Origin: JBBECE01 sp040881985
GTDB taxonomy: Bacteria > Pseudomonadota > Alphaproteobacteria > Rhizobiales > Devosiaceae
NCBI GenBank assembly: GCA_040881985.1
Contig: JBBECE010000009.1
Coordinates: 62,001-126,000 of the forward strand
Direction of reading: 5' to 3'
DNA: 64,000 nt
Shown here: positions 1 to 9,347 of the stretch, piece by piece
Position numbering within the stretch: position 1 is the stretch's first letter
Layout of the letters: every line of letters begins with the position of its first letter
Position numbers and translations under genes: made by a program
The notes under the pieces: generated by a model
Database searches by the model: none
What the model was told of the DNA's origin: nothing
The model's input: the letters and a program-made list of their open reading frames with translations, nothing else

Positions 1-242
1 GGGCGGTCCGGCGCGGCGGGGAGATTGGCCGGCAACCTATAAAGATCGGGGCAAAAGTCAAGTTTCGTGGTTGGCTCGCCGCCGCCGAACTCATGCATGC
101 GCAGAGCCCATTGCGGGGCGACGATGGCGCCCTTGACCGGGCGGAGCAGCGCCAGGTTGAGCAAAACCGCCCCCGGCACAAAAATCGTCGCGAGCAGCAG
201 TGACAGTTCGAGCTTGGCGGTGGCGACTGGATAGGCCCGCAT
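1..242 (-). CDS. DUF983-family C-terminal remnant, runs off the window
   Basis: An ATG directly follows the rnr stop codon (TAGATG) in the same reading frame, and the frame stays open to the window edge (about 80 codons). Residues 30-52 contain LLRPVKGAIVAPQWALRMHE, which resembles the conserved C-terminal end of DUF983 membrane proteins; these commonly sit beside rnr in alphaproteobacteria. One hydrophobic segment (residues 12-32) is present. The N-terminal half of the family, with its paired-cysteine zinc motif, is absent because rnr occupies that space. It is therefore either a short expressed relic or a pseudogene. The tail after MHEF does not look conserved and overlaps a candidate promoter for the next gene. 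Confidence 0.45.
   Translation of the reverse strand, partial: MRAYPVATAKLELSLLLATIFVPGAVLLNLALLRPVKGAIVAPQWALRMHEFGGGEPTTKLDFCPDLYRLPANLPAAPDR
34..62 (-). promoter_or_regulatory. Candidate sigma-70 promoter for the gene beyond the left edge
   Basis: On the minus strand there is CTTGAC (62-57), a 17-bp spacer and TAGGTT (39-34). The -35 matches the alphaproteobacterial housekeeping consensus well and the -10 is weak. It points out of the window, where many relatives carry rpmG (ribosomal protein L33); that identity is inference. Confidence 0.3.
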
Positions 243-2552
243 CTAGCGCCTTAGCTTCGATTTGGCTCGCTGCGGTGGGCGGCGGCCGGTGGCGCGGCCG
301 CGCTTGCCTCGGGAGGGGGCAACGTGCCCGCCCTCAGACAGGATTTCGAAGCGCAAAGAGCCTGCCATCGGCGCGGCTTCAAGAAGCCGCACCTCGACCT
401 TGTCGCCGGCCCGGAACCGTTCGCCGGTGCGCTCGCCGACCATCGCCATCTCGGATTCGAGGAAGCGGAAATAGTCGTTGCCGAGGCTCGACGCGGGGAC
501 AAAACCGTCGGCACCGGTGATGTCGAGGGTGACGAATAGGCCCGACCTTGTCGCCCCGGAAATGCGGCCGAAGAACCGCTCGCCGACCTTGTCGGAGAGA
601 TAGAGGGCGAGCAGGCGATCCTGCGTCTCCCGCTCGGCCGCCATGGCCCGGCGCTCGGTCATCGAAATATGCTGTCCGATGCCGGCGAGTTTCTCGTTGT
701 CCCGGGGCGAAAGGCCCTCGGGTCCGAAATTGAGCGCCCGGATCAATGCCCGGTGGACGATCAGGTCGGCATAGCGGCGGATCGGCGAGGTGAAATGGGC
801 GTAGCGCTTGAGGTTAAGACCGAAATGGCCGTAGTTCTGGTCGGCATACTCGGCCTGCGCCTGGGCGCGCAGGATCAGTTCGTTGATGAGTTCGGGGCTC
901 GGATGTTCAACGGCGTGCGACAGGATCTGGTTGAAATGGATCGGGCGCAGGGTGCGGTCCGTGACGAGCGAGAGCTGCATCGTCTTCAACACCTCGCGCA
1001 GCCCTTCGAGTTTCTCAATGCTCGGGGCGTCGTGGACGCGGTAGAGCAGCGGCGTGTCGCAGCCCTCGAGCGTCTCGGCGGCGCAAACGTTGGCGGCGAT
1101 CATCATTTCCTCGATCAGCCGGTGCGCGTCGAGGCGTTCGGGGACGAAGACATCCTCGACCAGGCCGGCCCGGTTGAGGCGAATGCGGCGCTCGGGCAGG
1201 TCGAGATCGAGCGGCTGGCGCTTGTGACGCGCCCGTTTCAGCGCCGCATAAGCGGCCCAAAGCGGTTTGAGCACGGGTTCGAGTAGCGGGCCGGTGGTAT
1301 CGTCCGGCTCGTCGTCGATCGCCGCCTGCGCTTGAGGATAGGCGAGCTTGGCCGCCGACCGGATCAGCACCCGGTGGAAGGAATGCGACCGCCTTTCGCC
1401 GTCGGCGCCAATGACCATGCGCACCGCCAGCGCCGCGCGGTTTTCCCCCGCACGCAGCGAGCAGAGGTCGTTGGAAATGCGCTCGGGCAGCATCGGCACT
1501 ACCCGGTCGGGGAAATAGATCGAGTTGCCGCGCAAATAGGCTTCGCGGTCGAGGGCGCTGCCTGGGCGGACGTACCAGGCGACATCGGCGATGGCGACGA
1601 GGATTTCGAAACCGCCGGGCAGGGCCTTGTCAGCGAGGGGAGCGGCAAAGACCGCGTCGTCGTGGTCCTTGGCGTCTTCCGGGTCGATGGTGACGAACGG
1701 GACTTGCCGCCAATCCTGCCGGCCTTCGATTCCTCCAGGCTGCATGGCGGCGGCTTCGGCCTGCGCCGCGCCGGGGAACCGGTAGGGGATGTCGAGATTG
1801 TGCAGCGCGATCAGACTGATCGCCCGCTCGCTGAGGGGATTGCCGATGACATTGGTGACTCGGGCGCGGGTTTCGAGCGCCCGCCCCGTCGCCACCGGCT
1901 CGACCTCGACGAGGTCGCCGTCGCGGGCTTCCCCGAGATCGTCGGGCCGGATCGTCCATTCGCGCTGCTTGCGCTCGACCGGCACCAGGCGCGCCCCGTC
2001 GCTGGTCTTGCGGACAATGCCGATCAGCGCCGTGCTCGGCTGGTCGAAGATGCGGATCGCCCGGGCGGTGTAGCGCGGCACGCCTGCTTCGGCGCGCTCG
2101 ATCCGGGCGAGAACGCGGTCGCCGGGGCCCGGCACGATGCGGGCCGCCTTGGGGGTGACGATCTCGACGGCGGGCCTGACCCCGTCTTGCTCGTTCCATT
2201 TGGCGGGATAGCCGATCAGCGCGTCGGGGTCGGCATCGACGGGAATGTCGAGCACGCCGACCGAAGGCAGTTCTGCGGGGGCGCGGAAGCCGTGGCGCTT
2301 GCGGGCGATCAGGCCGGCGCCCTCCATTTCCCGCAACAGCGCCTTGAAGGGAACGCGGGCATCGCCGCGCACCCCGAAGGCGCGGGCGAGGTCGCGCTTG
2401 GTGGCGTGGTCGGGATGTTCGGCGAGGAACGTCAACACCTCCTCGCGGGTCGGCACCCGGCCGGCCGGAGCCTGAAGGGCGCGTTTGGGGTGGAGGCGTT
2501 CGCCGCCCTGCTGAGGCTGTCGGGGCAGGCGGGCCGGCCGCTCGCGGGTCAT
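243..2552 (-). CDS. rnr: Ribonuclease R
   Basis: A 769-residue 3'-5' exoribonuclease of the RNase II/RNB family that degrades structured RNA in mRNA and rRNA turnover. In order: an N-terminal winged-helix segment (about residues 30-95), cold-shock-like OB domains, the RNB catalytic domain with the acidic signature TIDPEDAKDHDDAV near residue 287, the conserved YAHFTSPIRRYADLIVHR block, an S1 domain (about 640-715) and a Lys/Arg-rich tail ending KSKLRR. Length and domain order are normal. It starts 14 bp after topA and is probably cotranscribed with it. Its stop codon abuts the DUF983 remnant. Confidence 0.96.
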   Translation of the reverse strand: MTRERPARLPRQPQQGGERLHPKRALQAPAGRVPTREEVLTFLAEHPDHATKRDLARAFGVRGDARVPFKALLREMEGAGLIARKRHGFRAPAELPSVGVLDIPVDADPDALIGYPAKWNEQDGVRPAVEIVTPKAARIVPGPGDRVLARIERAEAGVPRYTARAIRIFDQPSTALIGIVRKTSDGARLVPVERKQREWTIRPDDLGEARDGDLVEVEPVATGRALETRARVTNVIGNPLSERAISLIALHNLDIPYRFPGAAQAEAAAMQPGGIEGRQDWRQVPFVTIDPEDAKDHDDAVFAAPLADKALPGGFEILVAIADVAWYVRPGSALDREAYLRGNSIYFPDRVVPMLPERISNDLCSLRAGENRAALAVRMVIGADGERRSHSFHRVLIRSAAKLAYPQAQAAIDDEPDDTTGPLLEPVLKPLWAAYAALKRARHKRQPLDLDLPERRIRLNRAGLVEDVFVPERLDAHRLIEEMMIAANVCAAETLEGCDTPLLYRVHDAPSIEKLEGLREVLKTMQLSLVTDRTLRPIHFNQILSHAVEHPSPELINELILRAQAQAEYADQNYGHFGLNLKRYAHFTSPIRRYADLIVHRALIRALNFGPEGLSPRDNEKLAGIGQHISMTERRAMAAERETQDRLLALYLSDKVGERFFGRISGATRSGLFVTLDITGADGFVPASSLGNDYFRFLESEMAMVGERTGERFRAGDKVEVRLLEAAPMAGSLRFEILSEGGHVAPSRGKRGRATGRRPPQRAKSKLRR

Positions 2553-2566
2553 TGTCGTTCGGCGGC

Positions 2567-5092
2567 CTAGCCGCGGGCGCGGGCGCGCTTGCGTCCGCCA
2601 CCGCTCGCCGCCTTTGCCGCGATCAGTTCGAGCGCCAGGTCGATGGTGACGGAATCGGGCGAAGTGTTTTTGGGCAGCGTGGCGTTGATCTTGCCATGAT
2701 TCACATACGGGCCATATCGGCCGTCGCGGACCGTCACCGCCCCGCCATCGGGATGCTCGCCGAGCGACTTGATGACTGCCGGGGCGCCACGCCGGCCGGC
2801 GCCGTTGGCGCGGGCGGCGAGCAAATCGACGGCGCGATTGAGCCCAACCGTGAAAACTTCTTCGACCTCGGGCAGGTTGGCGTATTTGCCGTCATGGGAG
2901 ACGAACGGGCCGTAGCGGCCGATGCCGGCGGTGATCGGCTTGCCAGACTCGGGATGCATGCCGACTTCGCGCGGTAGCGCGAGAAGTTTCAGCGCCGCCT
3001 CAAGATTGATCGTTGCGGGATCCCAACCGCGCGGCAGGCTGGCGCGCTTGGCCGCCTTGCCCTCGCCCATCTGGACGTAGGGCCCGAAACGGCCGGTGCG
3101 GAAAGTTATCTCGTCGCTTGTGACAGGATGGGTGCCGAGCACGCGCGGGCCTTCGGCGGCGTTTTCGCTTTTGCCGTTCGCGGCGTCCGAAAGCTGGCGG
3201 GTGAAGCTGCAGTCCGGATAATTTGAACAGCCGATGAAAGCGCCATACTTGCCGACCTTCAGCGACAGCTTGCCGGTGCCGCAATTGGGGCAGGTGCGGG
3301 GGTCGATGCCATCGGCGCGCGGCGGGAAGATATGATCGCCGAGCATGGCGTTGAGCGCCTCGAGTACCTCGGAGACGCGCAGGTCCTTGATCTCGTCGGT
3401 ATGGGTGGAGAATTCGGCCCAGAATTTCCTGAGAACTTCCTTCCACGCGATTCGTCCGGCGGAAATCTCGTCGAGCTCGGCTTCGAGATTGGCGGTGAAG
3501 TCGTATTCGACATAGCGGGTGAAGAAGCTCTGCAGGAAAGCCGTCACCAGCCGGCCGCGGTCCTCGGGGACAAGCGCCCGCTTGTCGAGTCGGACATAGT
3601 CGCGGTCGCGCAGCACTGCGAGCGTCGAGGCATAGGTCGAAGGCCGACCGATGCCGAGCTCTTCCATGCGTCGGATCAGACTCGCCTCGGTGTAGCGCGG
3701 CGGCGGCTGGGTGAAATGCTGCTCAATGGTGCAGTCGTTGAGCGTCGGGGTGTCGCCCTCGGCGAACGGGGGCAGTTCGCGACTTTCTTCCTCGTCGTCG
3801 GCGACCGGCGTCGCATAGAGCCTGAGAAAACCGTCGAAAGTCGTCACCGACCCGGAGGCGCGCAGGGTGATCTCTCGCCCGCCGCCGTCGAGCGTCAGGT
3901 CGGCGGTCGTGCGTTCGATCTCGGCGGCGCGCATCTGGGACGCCATGGTGCGTTTCCAGACAAGGTCGTAGAGCCGGTGTTGGTCGGGCTCGAGGTTGCG
4001 CAGCGTGTCCGGGTGCCGGCCGAGATCGGTCGGGCGGATCGCCTCATGGGCTTCCTGGGCGTTCTTCGCCTTGGTCTGATAGAGGCGCGGTTTATCGGGC
4101 AGGTACGCCTCGCCGAATTCGCGGACGATCTGCCGGCGCGTCGCCTCGATTGCCTCGGGCGCCATCTGCACCGCGTCGGTACGCATGTAGGTGATGAGGC
4201 CGACCGCCTCGCCGCCGACCGCGATGCCTTCATAGAGCCGCTGGGCGATCTGCATGGTGCGGGAGGGCGAGAAGCCGAGCCGGTTGGAGGCGTCCTGCTG
4301 CAGCGTTGAAGTGGTGAACGGCGCCCAGGGATTGCGTTTGGTCGGCTTCTTCTCGACCGAGGTCACGGTCAGCCGGCCCGCCTTGACCGCGTCGCGGATC
4401 GCTGCCGCGTCGGCTTCGTTTTTCACATCGAGCCGGTCGACCTTCTTGCCGTCAACGGCATAGAGGCGCGCCTCGAAGGGCTTGCCCTGCTTTTCGAGCG
4501 CGGCGGTGATGCTCCAATATTCCTGCGCCTTGAAGCGATCGATTTCGTCTTCGCGCTCGGTGACGAGGCGCAGCGCCACCGACTGGACGCGGCCGGCCGA
4601 ACGCGAGCCCGGCAGTTTGCGCCAGAGGATCGGGGAAAGGGTGAAGCCGACAAGATAGTCGAGCGCCCGGCGGGCGAGGTAGGCGTCGACCAGCGGCACG
4701 TCGATGTCGCGCGGGTGCAGCATCGCCTCGGTTACCGCCGATTTGGTGATGGCGTTGAAGACGACGCGCCTGACCTTCTTGTCGCCGATCACCTTCTTGG
4801 ACTTGAGCACGTCGAGGACATGCCAGGAAATCGCCTCGCCCTCGCGGTCGGGGTCGGTCGCGAGAATCACCTCGTCGGCATCCTTGACCGCGGCGGCGAT
4901 GTCGTTGAGGCGCTTCTTCGAGGCGGGATCGATCTCCCACAGCATTTCGAAATCTTCCTCGGGCTTCACCGAGCCATTCTTCGAAGGCAGGTCGCGCACA
5001 TGCCCGAACGAGGCGATAACCTCGTAGCCGGGACCGAGATACCGGTTGATTGTCTTGGCCTTGGCGGGGCTTTCGACAATGACGACCTTCAT
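2567..5092 (-). CDS. topA: DNA topoisomerase I
   Basis: Type IA topoisomerase of 841 residues that relaxes negative supercoils. The start is the ATG giving MKVVIVESPAKAKTI, the canonical N-terminus of the TOPRIM domain; CGGAG lies 11-12 nt upstream. An in-frame TTG at 5209 would add 39 unrelated residues and is rejected. The nicking tyrosine lies in GLITYMRTDAV near residue 301. One four-cysteine zinc finger (CPNCGTGKL...CSNYPDC, about residue 600) is followed by three degenerate GRYGPYV-type repeats, the usual alphaproteobacterial C-terminus. It lies between dprA and rnr in the conserved order. Confidence 0.97.
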   Translation of the reverse strand: MKVVIVESPAKAKTINRYLGPGYEVIASFGHVRDLPSKNGSVKPEEDFEMLWEIDPASKKRLNDIAAAVKDADEVILATDPDREGEAISWHVLDVLKSKKVIGDKKVRRVVFNAITKSAVTEAMLHPRDIDVPLVDAYLARRALDYLVGFTLSPILWRKLPGSRSAGRVQSVALRLVTEREDEIDRFKAQEYWSITAALEKQGKPFEARLYAVDGKKVDRLDVKNEADAAAIRDAVKAGRLTVTSVEKKPTKRNPWAPFTTSTLQQDASNRLGFSPSRTMQIAQRLYEGIAVGGEAVGLITYMRTDAVQMAPEAIEATRRQIVREFGEAYLPDKPRLYQTKAKNAQEAHEAIRPTDLGRHPDTLRNLEPDQHRLYDLVWKRTMASQMRAAEIERTTADLTLDGGGREITLRASGSVTTFDGFLRLYATPVADDEEESRELPPFAEGDTPTLNDCTIEQHFTQPPPRYTEASLIRRMEELGIGRPSTYASTLAVLRDRDYVRLDKRALVPEDRGRLVTAFLQSFFTRYVEYDFTANLEAELDEISAGRIAWKEVLRKFWAEFSTHTDEIKDLRVSEVLEALNAMLGDHIFPPRADGIDPRTCPNCGTGKLSLKVGKYGAFIGCSNYPDCSFTRQLSDAANGKSENAAEGPRVLGTHPVTSDEITFRTGRFGPYVQMGEGKAAKRASLPRGWDPATINLEAALKLLALPREVGMHPESGKPITAGIGRYGPFVSHDGKYANLPEVEEVFTVGLNRAVDLLAARANGAGRRGAPAVIKSLGEHPDGGAVTVRDGRYGPYVNHGKINATLPKNTSPDSVTIDLALELIAAKAASGGGRKRARARG

Positions 5093-5209
5093 GCGCGGCA
5101 AGACTCCGAAGCGGGGGAAAGCGGGCGCAACATGGTCACGGGTCCGCGCTTTGTCAATGAAGCCGTCCCGCCCACGCGCCTCGAATTGGGTCGAATTGCG
5201 ATCAGCCAA

Positions 5210-6343
5210 TCAGCCGGAGAGATAGACGAGCTGGCCGCTCGACCGGCGGACACGACCGGCGATTTCAAGTTCGAGCAGGATGGTTTGCACGAGCCCGGCG
5301 GCCAGTCCCGACTGAACGATCAGGTCGTCGACCGAGACCGGCGTGACGCTCAGCATTTCCGCGAGGCGGGTGCGATCGTCCTCGCTCGCCTCCGCCGTTG
5401 CGGCGAAATCGGTGTAGTCCGGCTCGTCGCCACCGGTATCCTCCAAAAGCGTCTCCGGTCGCTGGGTGCGCAGCTGCTCGATCACATCGATGGCGTCGCG
5501 GGTGAGCGTCGCCCCGTCGCGGATCAAGGCGTTGACGCCTTCGGCGCGCGGATCCATCGGCGAGCCGGGCACGGCAAAGACTTCGCGGTTCTGCTCGAGC
5601 GCGAAGCGGGCGGTGATGAGCGAGCCGGAACGCTTTGCCGCTTCGACCACGACAACGCCGCGGGCGATGCCCGAGATGAGGCGATTTCGACGCGGGAAAT
5701 CTCGTCCGCGCGGCTCGTAACCGAACGGCATTTCGGTAATCAGCACCCCGGAATTGGCGAGAATGTCCTCGGCGAGCGGCCGATTGTCTTCCGGATAGAT
5801 ATTGTCGAGCCCGCCGGCGAGAACGGCGATCGTGCCGGTTTTGAGGGAGGCCGAATGAGCGGCGGCGTCGATGCCGCGGGCAAGCCCGGAAACGATGGCG
5901 AAGCCCGCCTCGCCGATGTCGGCGGCGAGGCGCTTGGTCAGCGTCATGCCGGCGGCCGAGGCGTTGCGGGCCCCCACGATGCCAACCGCCTCGCGGGTGA
6001 GGGTCGCGCCCGCGCCCATGACCGCCAGCAGCGGTGGCGGGCCGTGGATATGGCGCATCAGCGGCGGGTAGTCGGACTCGCCGACGGCGACCAGCCGGCC
6101 GCCGTAGCGGTAGAGCGCCTCAAGCTCGCGCTCGATGTCTTCGAGCACCGGTATCGTCGGGGCTTTGCCGCCGCCCCTGAGCGCGATGTGCGGCAGGGCG
6201 GCGAGCGCACTGGCGGCCGAACCGTAGCGGTTGATCAGCAGGCGAAAGGTCGCGGGCCCGACATTCTCACTGCGGATCAAGCGGAGCCAGTCGCGCCGCT
6301 GCGCGAGGTTCAGGTCGGTTGCGCTGAATTCACCCCCGCTCAA
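5210..6343 (-). CDS. dprA: DNA-processing protein DprA
   Basis: 377-residue single-stranded DNA-binding protein that loads RecA on incoming DNA during transformation. An N-terminal SAM-like region (residues 10-60) precedes the Rossmann-like DprA/Smf domain with GIVGARNASAAG (about 122-133), SGLARGIDAAAH and GTIAVLAGGLDNIYPEDN. The C-terminal 70 residues form the winged-helix DprA_WH domain. The start is TTG with GGGAGG about 8 nt upstream. It begins 4 nt after the plsY stop, so it is probably translated from the same mRNA. Confidence 0.93.
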   Translation of the reverse strand: MSGGEFSATDLNLAQRRDWLRLIRSENVGPATFRLLINRYGSAASALAALPHIALRGGGKAPTIPVLEDIERELEALYRYGGRLVAVGESDYPPLMRHIHGPPPLLAVMGAGATLTREAVGIVGARNASAAGMTLTKRLAADIGEAGFAIVSGLARGIDAAAHSASLKTGTIAVLAGGLDNIYPEDNRPLAEDILANSGVLITEMPFGYEPRGRDFPRRNRLISGIARGVVVVEAAKRSGSLITARFALEQNREVFAVPGSPMDPRAEGVNALIRDGATLTRDAIDVIEQLRTQRPETLLEDTGGDEPDYTDFAATAEASEDDRTRLAEMLSVTPVSVDDLIVQSGLAAGLVQTILLELEIAGRVRRSSGQLVYLSG

Positions 6344-6347
6344 GCGG

Positions 6348-6959
6348 CTACCTCCCGCCGGCCGTGCTGGCAGGTCTGGTTTCGCCGATCCGGGTCTCGG
6401 TGCCGTCGACGAGACGGCGGATATTCGGCCAATGCCTGTAGTAGATCAGGAGCGCGAACGCCGCGCTGAAGCCGGCGAGCTCGGGGCCAGACCAGATCCA
6501 CGCGAAAACCGGCGTCGCCGCGGCGGCAGTCAGCGCGGCGAGCGAGGAGTAGCGGCGGGCAAAAGCTACGATCAGCCAAATGATGCAGAAGAGAGCCCCG
6601 ACGATCCAGTTGAGCCCAAGCATGACCCCGATATAGGTCGCAACGCCCTTGCCGCCCTTGAAGCCGAGCCAGATGGGGAAGTTGTGGCCGAGGAACGCGG
6701 CGAGGCCCGCGACCATCGCGGCATTTTCGGTGAGGAAATACCGCGCCAGCAGCACCGCGGCGGCGCCTTTTCCGGCGTCGAGCAGCAGGGTCAGCGCGGC
6801 GAGTTCGCGCCGGCCGGTCCTGAGGACATTGGTCGCCCCGATATTGCCCGAGCCGATCTTGCGGATGTCGCCGAGCCCCGCGGCCCGCGTGATCAGGAGC
6901 CCGAAGGGAATCGAGCCGAGAAGATAGCCGGCGATGGCGGCGATGAGAAAGTCCGGCAC
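6348..6959 (-). CDS. plsY: Glycerol-3-phosphate acyltransferase PlsY
   Basis: 203-residue integral membrane enzyme that transfers an acyl group from acyl-phosphate to glycerol-3-phosphate, the first step of phospholipid synthesis. Diagnostic motifs are GYLLGSIPFGLLI at the N-terminus, GSGNIGATNVLR (phosphate-binding motif), DAGKGAAAVLLA, and HNFPIWLGFKGGKGVATYIG. About five hydrophobic segments are seen. The start is GTG with AGGGGG about 10 nt upstream, 12 bp after pyrC'. Placement between the pyrimidine genes and dprA is standard in alphaproteobacteria. Confidence 0.96.
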   Translation of the reverse strand: MPDFLIAAIAGYLLGSIPFGLLITRAAGLGDIRKIGSGNIGATNVLRTGRRELAALTLLLDAGKGAAAVLLARYFLTENAAMVAGLAAFLGHNFPIWLGFKGGKGVATYIGVMLGLNWIVGALFCIIWLIVAFARRYSSLAALTAAAATPVFAWIWSGPELAGFSAAFALLIYYRHWPNIRRLVDGTETRIGETRPASTAGGR

Positions 6960-6971
6960 GGAACGCGCCCC

Positions 6972-8264
6972 CTAGGAGGCGGCATCATAGACGGTTCTGC
7001 CAGAGACAAAAGTCCGCATCACCTTGCCGGTCAGCCGCGCGCCCTCGAAGCAGGTGTTGCGCGAGCGCGAGCGGATGGCGGCTTCAGTGACGACCCAGGG
7101 CGCGTCGAGATCGAGGAGGATCAGGTCGGCCTTGTCGCCCTTGCGCAACCGGCCCGCCGCAAGACCGATCAGGTCCGCGGGGGCGCAGGTCAGCGCCTTC
7201 AGAATCGTCATCAGCGGTACTTCGCCCGAATGATGGAGGCGTAGCGCCACCGCCAATAGCGTTTCGAGGCCGATGGCGCCGTCGGCCGCCTCGGCGAAGG
7301 GCCGGCGCTTGGTCTCCGAATCCTGTGGATCGTGGGCGGAATGGATCGTTGAGATGGTGCCGTCGGCGAGGGCCTCGACCATGGCACGGCGGTCGTCTTC
7401 GTGCCGCAGCGGCGGGGCGAGCTTGAAGAAAGTGCGATACGAGCCGATGTCGTTCTCGTTGAGCGCGAGATTGTTGATCGAGACGCCGCAGGAGACGCGA
7501 TCGGACGCCGTCAAGGCGCGCCGCATGATCTCGGCGGAAGCAGCGGTCGAAATCTGGGCCGCGTGGTAGCGCGCGCCGGTCGCCATCGCCAGCTGCAAGT
7601 CGCGGTCGAGCGGCACGGTCTCAGCGACGATGGGGATTCCTTTGAGCCCGCGAATGGTCGCAAAGGCTCCCGCGTTCATCACCCCGTCGCCGGTCAGCGA
7701 GGCGTCGGCGACGTGGTGGATGACCGGCATGTCGAAGTTTTTGGCGTAGGTCAGCGCGGCGCGGAACAGTCCGGCGCTGGCGATCGAGGCGCGGCCGTCG
7801 GTGAAGGCGCGGGCGCCGGCTTCCTTAAGGAGTCCGAACTCGGCGATCTCCTCGCCGCGCAGTCCCTTGGAAATGGCGGCGGCGGGATAGATGCGGATTT
7901 TCGAAATGTCGCGGGCGCGGCGGATGACGTAATCGACGAGCGCCGTCTCGTCGATAACCGGCTCGGTGTCGGGCATTAACAGGAAGGTCGTGACCCCGCC
8001 CGCCGCGGCGGCGTCGGCGGCGCTGGTGAGGGTCTCGCGATATTCGTGGCCGGGTTCGCCGGTGAAGACGCGCAGATCGACTAGGCCGGGGCAGAGCATC
8101 AGGCCCTTGGCGTCGATGCGTTCGGCGCCCTGCGGCGCGCCGGGTGCGGCGCCCGAGACGATACCGGCGATGCGCTTGTTCTCGACGATGAGCGCGCCGG
8201 GCTCGTCCCGGCCGGTGGCGGGATCGACGAGGCGGGAATTCTCGATGACGATCGGCCTATCCAT
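6972..8264 (-). CDS. pyrC: Dihydroorotase-like subunit, probably non-catalytic (PyrC')
   Basis: 430-residue amidohydrolase-superfamily protein encoded with aspartate carbamoyltransferase; its start overlaps pyrB by 8 bp. The start ATG gives MDRPIVIENSRLVDP. Active dihydroorotases bind zinc through an HxH motif; here that site reads GLVDLRVFTGEPG, with Arg65 and Phe67 in place of the histidines. Downstream, YHAAQIS and TIHSAHDPQ replace the usual histidine and ATDHAPH motifs. In organisms with this arrangement the protein is known to be a structural partner that supports PyrB, and an active dihydroorotase is encoded elsewhere. Inactivity here is inferred from the missing ligands. Confidence 0.9.
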   Translation of the reverse strand: MDRPIVIENSRLVDPATGRDEPGALIVENKRIAGIVSGAAPGAPQGAERIDAKGLMLCPGLVDLRVFTGEPGHEYRETLTSAADAAAAGGVTTFLLMPDTEPVIDETALVDYVIRRARDISKIRIYPAAAISKGLRGEEIAEFGLLKEAGARAFTDGRASIASAGLFRAALTYAKNFDMPVIHHVADASLTGDGVMNAGAFATIRGLKGIPIVAETVPLDRDLQLAMATGARYHAAQISTAASAEIMRRALTASDRVSCGVSINNLALNENDIGSYRTFFKLAPPLRHEDDRRAMVEALADGTISTIHSAHDPQDSETKRRPFAEAADGAIGLETLLAVALRLHHSGEVPLMTILKALTCAPADLIGLAAGRLRKGDKADLILLDLDAPWVVTEAAIRSRSRNTCFEGARLTGKVMRTFVSGRTVYDAAS

Positions 8265-9264
8265 CGGCGGCAGCCCCGTCGTCTTGCCGGCTGAGCAGCG
8301 CGTCGAGCACCGCCATGCGCACCGCGACCCCCATCTCGACCTGTTCCTCGATGACCGAGCGCGGCCCATCGGCGATCAGCGGGTCGATCTCGACGCCGCG
8401 GTTCATCGGCCCGGGATGCATGACGATGGCGTCGGGTTTGGCCCAGCCGAGCTTTTCCTCGTCGAGGCCGTAGAAGCGGTAGAATTCGCGCACCGAGGGG
8501 ATGAGTTTGCCGGCGGCGCGCTCGGTCTGCAGGCGCAGCATCATCACCACATCGGCACCCTTGAGGCCCGCGCGCATGTCGGTGAAGACTTCGGTCGCAA
8601 GGGTTTCGATGCCCTTGGGCAGAAGCGTGAGCGGCGCGACCACCCGGGTGCGCGCCTGCATCGCCCCGAGCAGCAAGAGGTTCGACCGGGCGACGCGGGA
8701 ATTGGCGATGTCGCCGCAAATCGCGACCGTCAGACCGTTGAGGCGGCCTTTATGGCGGCGGATGGTCAGCGCATCGAGGAGGGCCTGGGTCGGATGCTCG
8801 TGCGCGCCGTCGCCGGCGTTGATGACCGAGCAACCGACTTTCTGGGAAAGGAGTTCGACCGCGCCCGCCGCCTGGTGGCGGACGACGATCACGTCGGGCT
8901 GCATGGCGTTGAGCGTCGCGGCGGTGTCGATGAGCGTTTCGCCCTTGGTGACCGAGGAGGCGCGGATCGGCATGCTGGTCACGTCGATCCCCAGCCTGAG
9001 CCCCGCAATCTCGAAACTCGCCTGGGTTCGGGTCGAGGGCTCGAAAAAGAGATTGATCTGGGTCCGCCCGAGGTGGGTGTCGAGGCGTTTGTCGGGCCGG
9101 CGCGAGACTTCGATCATCCGTTCGGCGCGGTCGATCAGATTCGTGATCTCGGCCGGATTGAGCTGGCCGATGCCGAGCAAGTGCTTGTGTCCGAACGGGG
9201 GAGGCGACGGCGCCAGAGCGCCATTTTCGGCGGGGGGTCGGGAGCGCGGCGCGCGTCGGGCCAT
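8257..9264 (-). CDS. pyrB: Aspartate carbamoyltransferase catalytic subunit
   Basis: 335-residue enzyme condensing carbamoyl phosphate with aspartate in UMP synthesis. Carbamoyl-phosphate binding residues lie in FFEPSTRTQASFE (Ser77-Thr80). Further hallmarks are HPTQALLDALTIRRHKG and HPGPMNRGVEID. About 20 residues precede the family core. The ATG at 9264 is preferred to a TTG one codon upstream. It is first in the pyrB-pyrC'-plsY-dprA-topA-rnr series. No pyrI regulatory gene is present, consistent with a PyrB/PyrC' dodecameric complex. Confidence 0.96.
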   Translation of the reverse strand: MARRAPRSRPPAENGALAPSPPPFGHKHLLGIGQLNPAEITNLIDRAERMIEVSRRPDKRLDTHLGRTQINLFFEPSTRTQASFEIAGLRLGIDVTSMPIRASSVTKGETLIDTAATLNAMQPDVIVVRHQAAGAVELLSQKVGCSVINAGDGAHEHPTQALLDALTIRRHKGRLNGLTVAICGDIANSRVARSNLLLLGAMQARTRVVAPLTLLPKGIETLATEVFTDMRAGLKGADVVMMLRLQTERAAGKLIPSVREFYRFYGLDEEKLGWAKPDAIVMHPGPMNRGVEIDPLIADGPRSVIEEQVEMGVAVRMAVLDALLSRQDDGAAADG

Positions 9265-9347
9265 CAACCTCGTCCGGTCGGTCCGGCGCCGATGTAGCCC
9301 ATGCCTTGCGGCGTCTCAAGGCCAAATCGGCCGAAACCTGTTGATGG

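Noticed and set aside
1332..2570. Long plus-strand open frame opposite rnr
   Set aside because: A GC-rich antisense shadow; rnr has full domain structure on the other strand. Many similar long shadows occur opposite topA, perM/ppk, maeB, trkA, ntrX and ntrY.
5093..5209. Longer topA N-terminus starting at TTG 5209
   Set aside because: The 39 extra residues are unlike the family; the TOPRIM domain starts at ATG 5092 with a plausible ribosome site.
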